Origin: Polyangia bacterium
Lineage (GTDB): Bacteria; Myxococcota_A; Polyangia; Nannocystales; Nannocystaceae
Direction: 5' to 3'
Assembly (NCBI GenBank): GCA_030430565.1
Contig: JAUIKS010000044.1
Location: forward strand, 1-64,000
Length of the DNA stretch: 64,000 bases
Shown here: positions 1 to 7,545 of the stretch, piece after piece
Layout: each line of letters begins with the position of its first letter
Position numbering within the stretch: the stretch's first letter is position 1
Program-made: the position numbers and the translations under genes
The notes under the pieces: model-generated
Seen by the model: the letters and a program-made list of their open reading frames with translations, nothing else
Told to the model about the DNA's origin: nothing
Databases searched by the model: none

Positions 1-471
1 TGGCGCGCCGAGCGGGAGGGCCGGCCGTGGCGCCTGCCCGACGAGCTCGAGTGGGAGAAGGCGGCCCGCGGCGTCGACGGTCGCCTGTTTCCGTGGGGCT
101 CGTGGCTGGACACCTCGCGGTGCAACAACCGCGACGCCCACCCGACGCCGCGGCTGGTCTCGAACGAGAACTTCCCGGTGGACGAGAGCCCGTACGGCGT
201 CGTCGGGATGGCCGGCAACAGCATGGACTGGTGCGCCAACACCTTTATCGCGCCCGAGAAGTTCGACATCTCGCCGCGCCGAGTCGCGCCGGCGCGACCC
301 GGCGACGACGCCGACGCCTCCGCGGCGCGTCTCTACCGCGGCGGGTCCTGGTCCTACAACGTCCAGCTCTGTCGGCTCGCTCGACGATTCCGCCACACGC
401 CCAGCCGACGGGTTGACGACCTCGGCGTGCGCCCGGTGTACAGCGTCGACGAGCTCCGCGATCGCGGCTAG
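1..471 (+). CDS. Formylglycine-generating-enzyme (SUMF1/FGE-sulfatase) domain protein, C-terminal part
   Basis: The gene enters from the left edge in frame 1, so only its last 156 residues are visible and its start is outside the window. The motifs LPDELEWEKAARG, FPWG, SPYGVVGMAGNSMDW and LYRGGSW are the conserved blocks of the FGE-sulfatase fold. Family members either oxidise a sulfatase cysteine to formylglycine or act as non-catalytic or EgtB-like variants. The usual active-site cysteine region is not clearly intact here (NVQLCRLARRFRHTP), so catalysis is uncertain. In myxobacteria this domain is often fused to protein kinases, and the missing N-terminus could be one. The stop codon overlaps the stop of the next, opposite-strand gene by 4 bp. 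Confidence 0.85.
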   Translation, partial: WRAEREGRPWRLPDELEWEKAARGVDGRLFPWGSWLDTSRCNNRDAHPTPRLVSNENFPVDESPYGVVGMAGNSMDWCANTFIAPEKFDISPRRVAPARPGDDADASAARLYRGGSWSYNVQLCRLARRFRHTPSRRVDDLGVRPVYSVDELRDRG

Positions 472-1235
472 AGCACCGTCGACTCACACTTGCCGAGGGT
501 CTCCATGTCCTTCGCCTTCATCGCGCACTCGAGCTCGACCTTCGTTCCCTGCTCGACGCAGGTCGTGACGACATCGGCGCGGACCTCCTCGAGGATCCCC
601 TTGACGACCTCGGCCTGGTCGCCCGCGTCGTCCATGGCGAGCTTCTCGAAGTGGTTGAACAGCCCCTCGCAGGCATCCTTCTCCAAGCCGTCGCCGTGCT
701 TCTTCTCGTGCAGGAGCTTCTCGGCCTCCTTCTCGGCCTTCTCGCACTGCTCGAGGGCCCCGGGCGTCGTCGCGCGCTGGATGCACTGCTCCATCTGCTT
801 GAAGATCTCGGGCCCGAGGTGCACTCGCTCGTGCTCGAGCACCGCCGCGCAGTCCTCCGGCGAGTCGGCCTGATCGCCGCGGACGCCCGCGATGTGCTTG
901 CACAGCGCCTCGTTGCTCGCGCCCGCCTCGGCGTGGTGGGAGACATCGGCCAGGTGCCCGCGGAGCGGGTCGTCCGCGCTCACCGCCTCGGAGGTCTCGA
1001 GCACCGAGGCCGTGCGCGCGAGCACGCCCGACTTGTCCGCGCTGATGTCGAAGTGCACCTCATCGGCCTTCGCGGGCGCCTTGGCCTCGGCCTTGGTCTC
1101 GGCCTTGGTCTCTGCCTTGGTCTCGGCCTTGGTCTCTGCCTTGGTCTCGCTCTTCTTCGCGTCGCCGCCGTCGCACGCCGTCAGGCCGGGGGCGGAGAGG
1201 AGGAACAGCGCCGCGAGGAGGTGTGATGTACGCAC
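468..1235 (-). CDS. Lipoprotein with ETKA tandem repeats
   Basis: A 255-residue predicted lipoprotein. It has an N-terminal hydrophobic signal ending in the lipobox LTAC (residues 18-21), then a Lys/Glu/Ala/Thr linker of about five ETKA repeats (residues 31-55). A charged, mostly helical domain with eight further cysteines follows (for example EALCKHI, QCIQRA, DACEGL, TTCVEQ). I do not recognise the domain. The GTG start is supported by a TAGCGT hexamer ending 6 nt upstream and no Shine-Dalgarno sequence. A dyad of the ATGTC-N6-GACAT type (second half-site degenerate) lies about 190 bp upstream. Probably anchored in the outer or inner membrane; function unknown. Confidence 0.85.
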   Translation of the reverse strand: MRTSHLLAALFLLSAPGLTACDGGDAKKSETKAETKAETKAETKAETKAEAKAPAKADEVHFDISADKSGVLARTASVLETSEAVSADDPLRGHLADVSHHAEAGASNEALCKHIAGVRGDQADSPEDCAAVLEHERVHLGPEIFKQMEQCIQRATTPGALEQCEKAEKEAEKLLHEKKHGDGLEKDACEGLFNHFEKLAMDDAGDQAEVVKGILEEVRADVVTTCVEQGTKVELECAMKAKDMETLGKCESTVL

Positions 1236-1241
1236 AGCGCA

Positions 1242-1247
1242 ACGCTA
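1242..1247 (-). promoter_or_regulatory. Leaderless -10 element (TAGCGT)
   Basis: TAGCGT ends 6 nt before the GTG start of the ETKA-repeat lipoprotein. This is the spacing expected if transcription begins at the start codon. No Shine-Dalgarno is present. Confidence 0.5.
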
Positions 1248-1415
1248 CACCGTGTGCGCGTATGAACTCAAATACACGACACGATTGGGCGATGTACGAC
1301 GTTTTTGTGTGCGTGGCCTCGTCACCGCGCCCGCCTCGCGCCGCGGCCTGTCCGCGCGCTCGCGCTCGCCAGCGCTGACGATCAGCTGCGGCCGCTCGCG
1401 CGCAGCGGCGTAACA

Positions 1416-1433
1416 CATGTCTTTAAAACCATG
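1416..1433. promoter_or_regulatory. ATGTC-N6-GACAT-like dyad, degenerate right half
   Basis: CATGTC-TTTAAA-ACCATG. The left half-site matches the perfect dyads at 5509 and 13147; the right half has two mismatches. It sits in the 330-bp gap 1236-1565, upstream of the lipoprotein gene ending at 1235. I see no gene in the rest of that gap. Confidence 0.35.
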
Positions 1434-1565
1434 AGCACGGCCCGGTGGACGCGCGCGCGTCGACGCGCCGGTGTAGATCTGGCGGTCGAGCAGCGCGCGC
1501 GTCGTCGACCGCGACGGGGCGCGAGGCGCCGCGCGCGTTCCAACGCTGGTTGATCGTCGGCTCGC

Positions 1566-2204
1566 TCAGGCGCGCTCGTCGGCTCGTCGCGCGCGGCCAC
1601 GCCCGCGGTGTCGACCGCGTCGGCGCTGCGCGCCCTCGTGCTGCGTCGCGCGATCGAGCGATTGCCGACCCAGGCAGAACGGCAGCAGGCGCGCGATGTT
1701 GCGCGCGTCGTCGATGCCGCGGTGGTGCGTGCCGCGGAGCTCGAGGCCGACCTTGCGGAGCGCGCCCGCCATGCCGAAGCGCTTGCGGGTGTTCAGGCGC
1801 TCCGAGAACAGCTGCTTGAGGTTGAGGTGCCGCGGCCCGAGCGGGTTGGGGACGCGGTGATACCGGGCGTCCTGGCGCAGCTGCTTCTGATCGTAGGCGC
1901 CCCACGAGCAGAACAGCGGGTAGCCGTGCCGCTCCAGGAACGCGCCGAGCTCGCGAAGCACCTCGGGGAAGCGCGGCGCGGCGTCGACCTCGGCCTGCGT
2001 GATCGAGGTGAGCTCGACGCAGAACTCCGTTAGCCGGCGGTGTCGGACAGGCCGCACGAAGCTCGCGAATTCGTCGATCGGCTCGAGCGTCTCGTGGTCC
2101 ACGAGCACGCCGCCGATCTCGATGATCTCCATCTCGTCGCGCGGGACTCGTCCGCCGTTGTCGCAGGTCGCCTCTAAGTCGATCACTAAGTAGTGCTTAT
2201 CCAT
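1566..2204 (-). CDS. DEDDh 3'-5' exonuclease, ERI1/KapD-like
   Basis: A 212-residue protein of the DnaQ-like DEDD exonuclease superfamily. The ExoI motif is in VIDLEATC near residue 10, the ExoII region in LFCSWGAYD around residue 97, and the ExoIII motif with catalytic His in HHRGIDDARN around residue 160. This arrangement, with SWG before the ExoII Asp, is typical of ERI1/KapD-type exoribonucleases, which trim RNA 3' ends. The last ~30 residues are Arg-rich and low in complexity, probably an unstructured tail. The gene is divergent from the zinc-finger lipoprotein gene. The true RNA substrate cannot be inferred. Confidence 0.88.
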   Translation of the reverse strand: MDKHYLVIDLEATCDNGGRVPRDEMEIIEIGGVLVDHETLEPIDEFASFVRPVRHRRLTEFCVELTSITQAEVDAAPRFPEVLRELGAFLERHGYPLFCSWGAYDQKQLRQDARYHRVPNPLGPRHLNLKQLFSERLNTRKRFGMAGALRKVGLELRGTHHRGIDDARNIARLLPFCLGRQSLDRATQHEGAQRRRGRHRGRGRARRADERA

Positions 2205-2370
2205 GACTCGTAGCTTTCTCAGTACGCGCGCAGCGTAGGGCGCGGGGGCGCGCGCGTCACGGACACGATCTCGGACACGGGCGCGGGCGCGGGCTCGGGC
2301 GACGAAATCGCGCGGCGAGCATGACCGAAAGCGCAGCCGACGAAGGCTCGAGCGCGTGGCGGCGATGACG

Positions 2371-2376
2371 TATAAC
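2371..2376 (+). promoter_or_regulatory. Leaderless -10 element (TATAAC)
   Basis: TATAAC (TAnnnC rather than TAnnnT) ends 7 nt before the ATG at 2384; there is no Shine-Dalgarno. Confidence 0.4.
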
Positions 2377-2383
2377 CACGCCG

Positions 2384-3121
2384 ATGCAGAGCTTCACGCG
2401 CGCGCTGTTCGTCCTGTTGATGTCCGTGTTCTTCGTCCTCAGCGGCTGCTCGAAGAGCGTCGAGGGGGAGACCAAGAAGTGGAAGGCCAACGAGGCCAAG
2501 ATCGCGGAGCTGTCGGCGCAGTACCCGGGCTTCAAGCCCGCGCTCGAGGCCCGCAAGGCGAAGGCGAAGGCGATCTACGACGCGGCGAGCGGCCTCGACG
2601 GCGACGCCAAGATCAAGAAGCTCGCCGAGGCCAACAGCGCGATGACGCAGGGCTTCGTCTCCGAGCTCAGCAACCTCTCGCGCGAGCTCAAGGAGCTGCG
2701 CGAGAAGCGGGTCGAGGCGGCGACGAAGGCCGGCGACAAGTCGAGCCAGCTGGGGGCGAAGGTCGCGGCTGAGGACGCGCAGAAGACCATCGATCGCGTC
2801 GACGCGACGCTCAAGACCGGCGCGAAGGACGAGGCGAGCGCGAACGCGGTGCTCAAGAAAGTCGCGGCGGATATCGACACGGCCCAGAGCGCGATCGACA
2901 AGGTGCTGAAGATCGACCAGGAGAAGAAGGACGCGAAGGCGGCCGACGTGAAGGCGAAGGCGGACGCGAAGGCGGCCGAGAAGGCGGCGGCGGACGCCAA
3001 GGTCGCGGACTGGAAGTGCGAGTACTGCGATACCGTCAACAAGCACGACGTGACCAAGTGCTCGTCGTGCGGCGCCGCGCGGCCGGCCGCGAAGGACGCG
3101 AAGGCGCCGACCAAGAAGTAG
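2384..3121 (+). CDS. Coiled-coil lipoprotein with C-terminal RanBP2-type zinc finger
   Basis: A 245-residue protein. The signal peptide ends in lipobox LSGC (residues 19-22). A long Ala/Lys/Glu-rich helical, probably coiled-coil body fills residues 30-205. The last 35 residues contain WKCEYCDTVN...CSSCGAARP, which fits the RanBP2 zinc-finger pattern W-x-C-x2-C-x3-N-x6-C-x2-C exactly. This finger is usually cytoplasmic and binds RNA or ubiquitin in eukaryotes. Here it would lie outside the cytoplasm if the lipobox is used, which is odd. A strong hairpin follows the gene. Function unknown. Confidence 0.88.
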   Translation: MQSFTRALFVLLMSVFFVLSGCSKSVEGETKKWKANEAKIAELSAQYPGFKPALEARKAKAKAIYDAASGLDGDAKIKKLAEANSAMTQGFVSELSNLSRELKELREKRVEAATKAGDKSSQLGAKVAAEDAQKTIDRVDATLKTGAKDEASANAVLKKVAADIDTAQSAIDKVLKIDQEKKDAKAADVKAKADAKAAEKAAADAKVADWKCEYCDTVNKHDVTKCSSCGAARPAAKDAKAPTKK

Positions 3122-3139
3122 CTCGCTCGACGCGCGCAA

Positions 3140-3173
3140 AGACGGCCTCTCGCCCGCGGGCGTGGGGCCGTCT
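3140..3173 (+). terminator. Hairpin terminator after the zinc-finger lipoprotein
   Basis: AGACGGCC (3140-3147) pairs with GGCCGTCT (3166-3173). The loop contains the self-complementary CGCCCGCGGGCG, and a short AT-rich stretch follows. Confidence 0.6.
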
Positions 3174-3226
3174 CGCAATTTAACGCTGCGGCGCGGTACC
3201 GCGAGCGCGGGCGCCGTGCGGCTCGG

Positions 3227-3232
3227 TATCAT
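3227..3232 (+). promoter_or_regulatory. Leaderless -10 element (TATCAT)
   Basis: TATCAT ends 5 nt before the GTG at 3238 and supports that start over the in-frame GTG at 3271. Confidence 0.45.
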
Positions 3233-3237
3233 CGAGC

Positions 3238-4143
3238 GTGGCTCGAGGTGCAGGTGCTCGTGTCGGTCTCGTGGAGGAGGCGCCGCGCGGCGCCGACGTC
3301 GTCGCGCACTACGAGCACGCGACCGAGGACTACGAGCTCTGGAGCCCCGGCTACAACATGCACTTTGGGTACCTGCGCCGCGGGCTCTCGCCGTTTCGTC
3401 GCGAGCCGATGCTCGAGGAGATGAACCGTCAGGTCCGGCGGCGGCTCGGCGCGCCGCGCCGCGACGACGCGCGGCTGCTCGACCTCGGCTGCGGCGTCGG
3501 TGCCAGCGCGCGGAGCATGGCGCGGGCGGGGCACCGCGTCACCGGGCTGACGATCGTGCCCTCGCAGGTCCGCCGCGCCCGGGCGCTCAACGAGCGCGCG
3601 GGCCTCGGCGAGCGCGTGGAGGTCCTGCTGCAGGACTACACACGCGCCGACGCGCTGGCCGCGGGCGGCTTCGCGGGCGCCTACTCGATCGAGAGCGCCT
3701 GCTACGCCCGCGGCCTGGGGAAGCGTGACCTCGTGCGCGAGGTCAGCCGCCTGCTCCGCCCGGGCGGGCGCCTCGTGATCGCGGACGGCTTCTACCGCGT
3801 GCCGCCGAGTCGGCTCGGGCGGACGGCGCGGGGGCTGCTGCGCGCCATCGAGCGCGGCTGGGCGGTCGAGAGCTTCGCCGAGCGCGAGGCCTTCCGCGGC
3901 GCGCTGGAGGAGCACGGGTTTCGAGACATCCGATTCGAAGATGTCTCGTGGAACGTCGCGGCCTCGGTCGCGCACGTCCCCTTCGTGTCCGCTCGCTTCC
4001 TGCTGCGGGCCGCGCTCGCGGGGCGCCGCGGGCTGCATCGCGAGCGCTGGCGCAACGTCGGCTCCTCGCTCCTGACGACGCTGATCGGCGTCACGGTCCC
4101 CTGGTTCGGCTACTTCCTGGTCTCGGCGACGCGCGGGCCGTGA
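3238..4143 (+). CDS. Class I SAM-dependent methyltransferase, CFA-synthase/tocopherol-methyltransferase-like
   Basis: 301 residues. The SAM-binding loop LLDLGCGVGAS lies near residues 79-89. A VTGLTIVPSQVRRA stretch, typical of small-molecule methyltransferases of the gamma-tocopherol/sarcosine/cyclopropane-fatty-acid group, follows near 101-114. Motif RLLRPGGRLVIADGF comes near 170-184. The N-terminal YEHATEDYELW...MHFGY is also typical of this group (methyl transfer to a lipid or other small acceptor). A hydrophobic C-terminal stretch (SSLLTTLIGVTVPWFGYFL) could associate with membrane. It is convergent with the next gene. The substrate cannot be deduced. Confidence 0.85.
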   Translation: MARGAGARVGLVEEAPRGADVVAHYEHATEDYELWSPGYNMHFGYLRRGLSPFRREPMLEEMNRQVRRRLGAPRRDDARLLDLGCGVGASARSMARAGHRVTGLTIVPSQVRRARALNERAGLGERVEVLLQDYTRADALAAGGFAGAYSIESACYARGLGKRDLVREVSRLLRPGGRLVIADGFYRVPPSRLGRTARGLLRAIERGWAVESFAEREAFRGALEEHGFRDIRFEDVSWNVAASVAHVPFVSARFLLRAALAGRRGLHRERWRNVGSSLLTTLIGVTVPWFGYFLVSATRGP

Positions 4144-4155
4144 GGTCCGGCCGGC

Positions 4156-5040
4156 TCAGTCGTTCGCGAGCGCCGCGACGAGCTCGGGGTCGCAGTAGCG
4201 CCGGTTGATCGTCCTGTCCGTACGGTAATGTTCCACGAGTCCGCGGACGCTCCGGGGTAGCCGGCAGAAGTAGCGGAAGGCGCCGTCGAGCGTGCCGAAG
4301 GTCGCCTCGCACAGCACGAAGTCCGGGTCGTCCCGCGCGCCGCCGTCGCGGCGATGCAGCATCGGCGTCGTCGGGTCCTGGCGGTACGCGCGGATGTAGG
4401 CGAGCAGCCGGGCGTGGTAGTCCGGGTCCTCGACGACGGCGCCGATCGAGCGCTGCCGCGGGTGCACGCCGTCGACGATCTGCTGGGCCTGGCGCTCCAT
4501 CTCGTCCAGCCCGTCTTCGAACATCTCGAGCAGCTGGAGGTCGTAGATCGGGTTAGCGTGGACCACGTGCAGCACGTGGCCGATGATCGTGTCTCGAGGT
4601 GAGCGCACGCCCGAGGGGTCGAGCACCGAGGCGGGGTCATCGAGCAGCTTGATGAGGTTGTGGAACCGGAAGTTGATGCCGCGGGTCTCGTAGTAGTCCG
4701 CGGCGCCGGGCACGATGTAGTAGCGCATCATGTCGAGGCAGCCGAAGAACAGCTGCAGGCGCGTCGGCAGCTGCTCGATCAGCCCGCGCGCGTGCAGCCG
4801 CTCGAGCCGCGCGTGAAACTCGTCGAAGCGCACGATCATGCGGGCCGACTCGCGGGTGCTCCGCAGCTTGCGTCGCCAGGTCCGCGGGGGCCCGAGCGCG
4901 TCGCGGACGAGGCGGAGGGGGCGGGCGGTCTGACGGTGGCTCTTGCGCTCGCTCGCGGCGAGCTCGTGACGATGGCGAAGCAGCGCGAGGGGGTTGACGC
5001 GAGGGTTGTTACGGACGCGGGTTCGAGGCTCGGTGTGCAC
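4156..5040 (-). CDS. Conserved-looking protein of unknown function
   Basis: 294 residues from a GTG at 5040, chosen because GGAG lies about 8 nt upstream; the frame is open 21 codons further but without a good start signal. The protein is soluble and Arg-rich at its N-terminus. It contains recognisable blocks such as FFGCLDMMRYYIVPGA, RGINFRFHNLIKLLDDP and HVLHVVHANPIYDLQLLEMF, and a Cys/His-poor C-terminal half. I do not recognise the family. Isolated gene, convergent with the methyltransferase. Confidence 0.7.
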   Translation of the reverse strand: MHTEPRTRVRNNPRVNPLALLRHRHELAASERKSHRQTARPLRLVRDALGPPRTWRRKLRSTRESARMIVRFDEFHARLERLHARGLIEQLPTRLQLFFGCLDMMRYYIVPGAADYYETRGINFRFHNLIKLLDDPASVLDPSGVRSPRDTIIGHVLHVVHANPIYDLQLLEMFEDGLDEMERQAQQIVDGVHPRQRSIGAVVEDPDYHARLLAYIRAYRQDPTTPMLHRRDGGARDDPDFVLCEATFGTLDGAFRYFCRLPRSVRGLVEHYRTDRTINRRYCDPELVAALAND

Positions 5041-5426
5041 GATCGTTCTCCGGTATTTATACGGATGTGTAAAAAAGCTTGAGCGTGTAGCGCGCTGTGT
5101 CAATCCCGCGCCCGGCCGCGTGGTCCACGCCGTTCAGGCACATTGCGATGTATCGACAGATAAAGCCTAAATAACGACGTTTGTGCGGCGTTTTGATTGT
5201 TTGCAGCGTGTGCCCGCGGCAGAAGCGCGAAGAAATTTGTGTGAAAATCTTTGCGCAGCGAGGCCTGGTTTGAGCCGAGCCCGGCGGAATCCGGGCCACG
5301 CGCCGGTCGCGTAGGTGGGACGCGATCTGTCGAGATCGGTAGCGTCGACCGTCGATCATCGGTGCGCGTTGGTCGTACACGTCGCGCGCGAGCGCGACGG
5401 TTCTCCCGGCGCGCAGCGTGCTCGAA

Positions 5427-5444
5427 TATGTTTGAAAGGACATG
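5427..5444. promoter_or_regulatory. ATGTC-N6-GACAT-like dyad, upstream copy
   Basis: TATGTT-TGAAAG-GACATG, centred about 133 bp upstream of the start at 5569. The right half is perfect and the left half has two changes. Read on the minus strand it aligns closely with the sites at 13147 and 28298. Confidence 0.45.
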
Positions 5445-5508
5445 TGTTATCGCGCGCGAGCTCGCGTGATCTCGCCGGCTCACGCGCGCTCTCTCGGGCT
5501 TCGTTAAT

Positions 5509-5526
5509 CATGTCTATAAAGACATG
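5509..5526. promoter_or_regulatory. Perfect CATGTC-N6-GACATG dyad
   Basis: CATGTC-TATAAA-GACATG, a perfect inverted repeat with a 6-bp spacer, centred about 51 bp upstream of the start codon at 5569. This is a usual position for an activator site if the transcript is leaderless. Confidence 0.55.
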
Positions 5527-5554
5527 TTTGTGTTTCACGCGCGACGATCCGCGA

Positions 5555-5560
5555 TAGCAT
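5555..5560 (+). promoter_or_regulatory. Leaderless -10 element (TAGCAT)
   Basis: TAGCAT ends 8 nt before the ATG at 5569; there is no Shine-Dalgarno. Confidence 0.4.
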
Positions 5561-5568
5561 CACCGCGT

Positions 5569-6894
5569 ATGAAAACTCGCCTCGCTCGCCGCTCGCGGAC
5601 GCTCCTCGGCGTCCTCGCGCTCGCCCCGCTCGCGCTCGTCGTCTGCAAGGACAAGGGGGAGACGACCCCGCCCGAGACTAAGCAGCAGTACGCGCCGGTC
5701 GAGGCGACCTGCGAGTACGTGATCATGATCGAGGGCGCGCGCGGCGAGACGCGGGCGTACACCTACGCGCTCGAGGGGCGCGAGACGGGCGTCCCCGCGA
5801 CCGCGAAGCTGCTGGCGAGCAAGTCGAGCGCGACGGGGCTGGAGACGCTCACGAAGCGGCCCGACGCGGCGGTCGAGGTGCTCACGCAGGTCATGGAGGG
5901 GGACGACGGCGCGCTCGCGGCGGTCCCCGCGGACTGTCATGAGTCGACGCCGGTCACGGTCATGGCGACCGCCGGCATGCGGCGCGTCGCGGCGAAGGAC
6001 GGCGAGACCGCCGGCAAGCGCATGTACGAGGCGCTGACGGCCTACCTCGAGAGCAAGTTCCTCGACGTGCGCGTGGTCGGGACGCTCAGCGGGGACGAGC
6101 AGGCGCTGTTCTCGTGGATCTCGGTCAACTACGCGCTCGGCTCGCTCGCCGGCGAGCAGCAGACGAGCGCCGCGCTCGAGCTCAACGACGAGACGCTGCA
6201 GGTCGCCTTCGTCCCCGACGAGCCCGAGGCCTCCGACACCGAGCCCGTGCTGTTCGGCGGCCGCGAGCACATGGTCTACCGGAAGTCCTTCCTCGGCTAC
6301 GGCGCGCGCGCGGCTCGCGACGCGCACGCGTCGAAGGCCTGCTACCCCAAGGGCCTCGAGGGCGGCAAAGGCGACTATGGGACATGTCGAAAAGAGCTGG
6401 CGACGCTGCTCAAGCCCGAGACCTGTCAGCGCGTGAAGTGCTCGGCGGCGAAGCCGGGCAGCCGCGACGGCGCGTATCAGCCGGGGCTCCCCGCGGGGCG
6501 CACCTTCTACGCATTCGGCGAGTTCGCGGAGGCGCGCGCGCTGCTCTCGCTCGCGGAGGACGCGACGCCTGGCGACTTCGCCGCCGCCGGGGCGAGCTTC
6601 TGCGGCACGCCGTGGTCCGAGCTCAGCGCCCCGCCGGCGGCGCCCGCTGAGCCCGCGGGAGGCGCCCCCGAGGAGGGCGCCAGCGGTGACGCGCCGGCCG
6701 AGGCCGCGCCCGACCCGAAGCAGCTCGAGCCGGTGTGTTTTGAGTCCGCGTGGATCCCCGCCTTCGTCGAGCAGCTCGGCTTCAAGCCCGACGCCCGCGA
6801 CATCCGCTGGCAGTCGCGCTTCGGGGACAAGACCGAGCTCCCGGCGAGCTGGGTCCTGGGCGCGGCGGTCTGCTTGGCCTCCGAGTGCCGGTAG
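5569..6894 (+). CDS. Lipoprotein resembling a degenerate GDA1/CD39 nucleoside phosphatase (apyrase)
   Basis: 441 residues. The signal peptide ends in lipobox LVVC near residue 26. Blocks match the apyrase-conserved regions of the GDA1/CD39 family: VMATAGMR (ACR3-like, ~132-138), DEQALFSWISVNYALGSL (~177-194) and ALELNDETLQVAFVP (ACR4-like, ~204). The phosphate-binding ACR1 (usually DAGSSGTR) reads IEGARGETR, and the DLGGAS of ACR4 reads LELNDET, so key catalytic positions look lost. An Ala/Pro/Glu linker precedes the C-terminal ~50 residues. Two dyads upstream suggest dedicated regulation. Likely a surface nucleotide-binding or pseudo-enzyme; the family call rests on motif resemblance only. 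Confidence 0.75.
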   Translation: MKTRLARRSRTLLGVLALAPLALVVCKDKGETTPPETKQQYAPVEATCEYVIMIEGARGETRAYTYALEGRETGVPATAKLLASKSSATGLETLTKRPDAAVEVLTQVMEGDDGALAAVPADCHESTPVTVMATAGMRRVAAKDGETAGKRMYEALTAYLESKFLDVRVVGTLSGDEQALFSWISVNYALGSLAGEQQTSAALELNDETLQVAFVPDEPEASDTEPVLFGGREHMVYRKSFLGYGARAARDAHASKACYPKGLEGGKGDYGTCRKELATLLKPETCQRVKCSAAKPGSRDGAYQPGLPAGRTFYAFGEFAEARALLSLAEDATPGDFAAAGASFCGTPWSELSAPPAAPAEPAGGAPEEGASGDAPAEAAPDPKQLEPVCFESAWIPAFVEQLGFKPDARDIRWQSRFGDKTELPASWVLGAAVCLASECR

Positions 6895-6917
6895 ACTCGC
6901 GGGCGACTCCTCCCCGG

Positions 6918-6933
6918 GCGCTCGGGCGAGCGC
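6918..6933. terminator. Hairpin between convergent genes
   Basis: GCGCTCG-GG-CGAGCGC forms a 7-bp stem between the stop at 6894 and the lspA stop at 6961, so it could serve both strands. Confidence 0.5.
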
Positions 6934-6960
6934 GTCAGTATAGATGATGAAAAAGACAGG

Positions 6961-7521
6961 TTAGCCCTTCGCCCGCAGCTCGCGCTCGCCGCGGTAGAAG
7001 CTGATCATCAGGAGCGCGACGCCGACGACCAGCGCGACGTCGGCGACATTAAAGTTGGGCCAGCTGCCGCCCCAGGGGTAGTTGATCTTGATGAAGTCGA
7101 CGACGCCGTGGCGGCCGAGCTCGTCGACGCGGAGCACCCGGTCGTGGAGGTTGCCGAGCGCGCCGCTGACGAGCACGCCGAGCGCGACGAAGCGCAGGCG
7201 ATCGGCGCCCGGCATCCGCGCGGTCATCACGAGCATGTAGACGATCGCGAGCGCGGCCAAGAGCGCGAAGAACGGCCAGCCGAGGCCGGCGCCGCGCAGC
7301 ATCCCGAACGCGCCGCCGGTGTTGAACGCGAACGAGAGCTCGAGGACCGGAGACCAGATCATCCGCGGGTGACCCTCCGGCGGTCGCAGCGCGTCCCACG
7401 CCCACTGCTTGCTGAGGAGATCGAGCGCGAGGCCGGCTCCGGCGCAGAGGAGCATGATTACGATGTTCTGGGCGCTGAGGCGTGTACGCGCGCGCAGCGG
7501 CGTGTGCTGGTTTTTTAGCAT
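6961..7521 (-). CDS. lspA: Lipoprotein signal peptidase (signal peptidase II)
   Basis: 186 residues with four predicted membrane helices. The two conserved aspartate blocks of LspA are present: GALGNLHDRV (usually GNLxDR) and FNVADVALVVG (usually NxADxxI). LspA cleaves prolipoproteins before the lipid-modified cysteine in the inner membrane. Its presence fits the ~20 lipoprotein genes in this window. The ATG at 7521 is only 24 bp from the divergent blaI-like start, inside a large dyad, with no Shine-Dalgarno. An in-frame ATG at 7452 is an alternative start. Confidence 0.93.
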   Translation of the reverse strand: MLKNQHTPLRARTRLSAQNIVIMLLCAGAGLALDLLSKQWAWDALRPPEGHPRMIWSPVLELSFAFNTGGAFGMLRGAGLGWPFFALLAALAIVYMLVMTARMPGADRLRFVALGVLVSGALGNLHDRVLRVDELGRHGVVDFIKINYPWGGSWPNFNVADVALVVGVALLMISFYRGERELRAKG

Positions 7522-7542
7522 TGTGCTAGAAAAACAGCACAC
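7502..7542. promoter_or_regulatory. Nested palindromic operator between lspA and the blaI-like gene
   Basis: The outer arms GTGTGCTG (7502-7509) and CAGCACAC (7535-7542) enclose an inner near-palindrome TTTTTAGCA-TTG-TGCTAGAAAA (7512-7533). It covers the lspA start codon and the whole 24-bp gap to the blaI-like start. BlaI/MecI repressors bind such dyads, so autoregulation and lspA control are plausible. Confidence 0.6.
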
Positions 7543-7545
7543 TTC

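Larger units (their letters stand above)
5041..5568. other. 528-bp regulatory intergenic region
   Basis: Lies between divergent genes starting at 5040 (-) and 5569 (+). It is more AT-rich than its surroundings (notably 5150-5260). On the minus strand a TTGACA-like hexamer near 5099-5104 is followed by AT-rich sequence toward 5040. Two dyads at 5427-5444 and 5509-5526 face the lipoprotein gene at 5569. Short open frames here look random. Confidence 0.6.

Noticed and set aside
3921..3950. CGAGACAT / ATGTCTCG inverted repeat
   Set aside because: Within the methyltransferase coding sequence with an 11-bp spacer and inverted half-site order; does not match the intergenic dyads.
5057..5483. Overlapping minus-strand frames of 127-128 codons in the 5041-5568 gap
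   Set aside because: AT-rich intergenic DNA, no start signals, random-looking residues; better explained as regulatory DNA.
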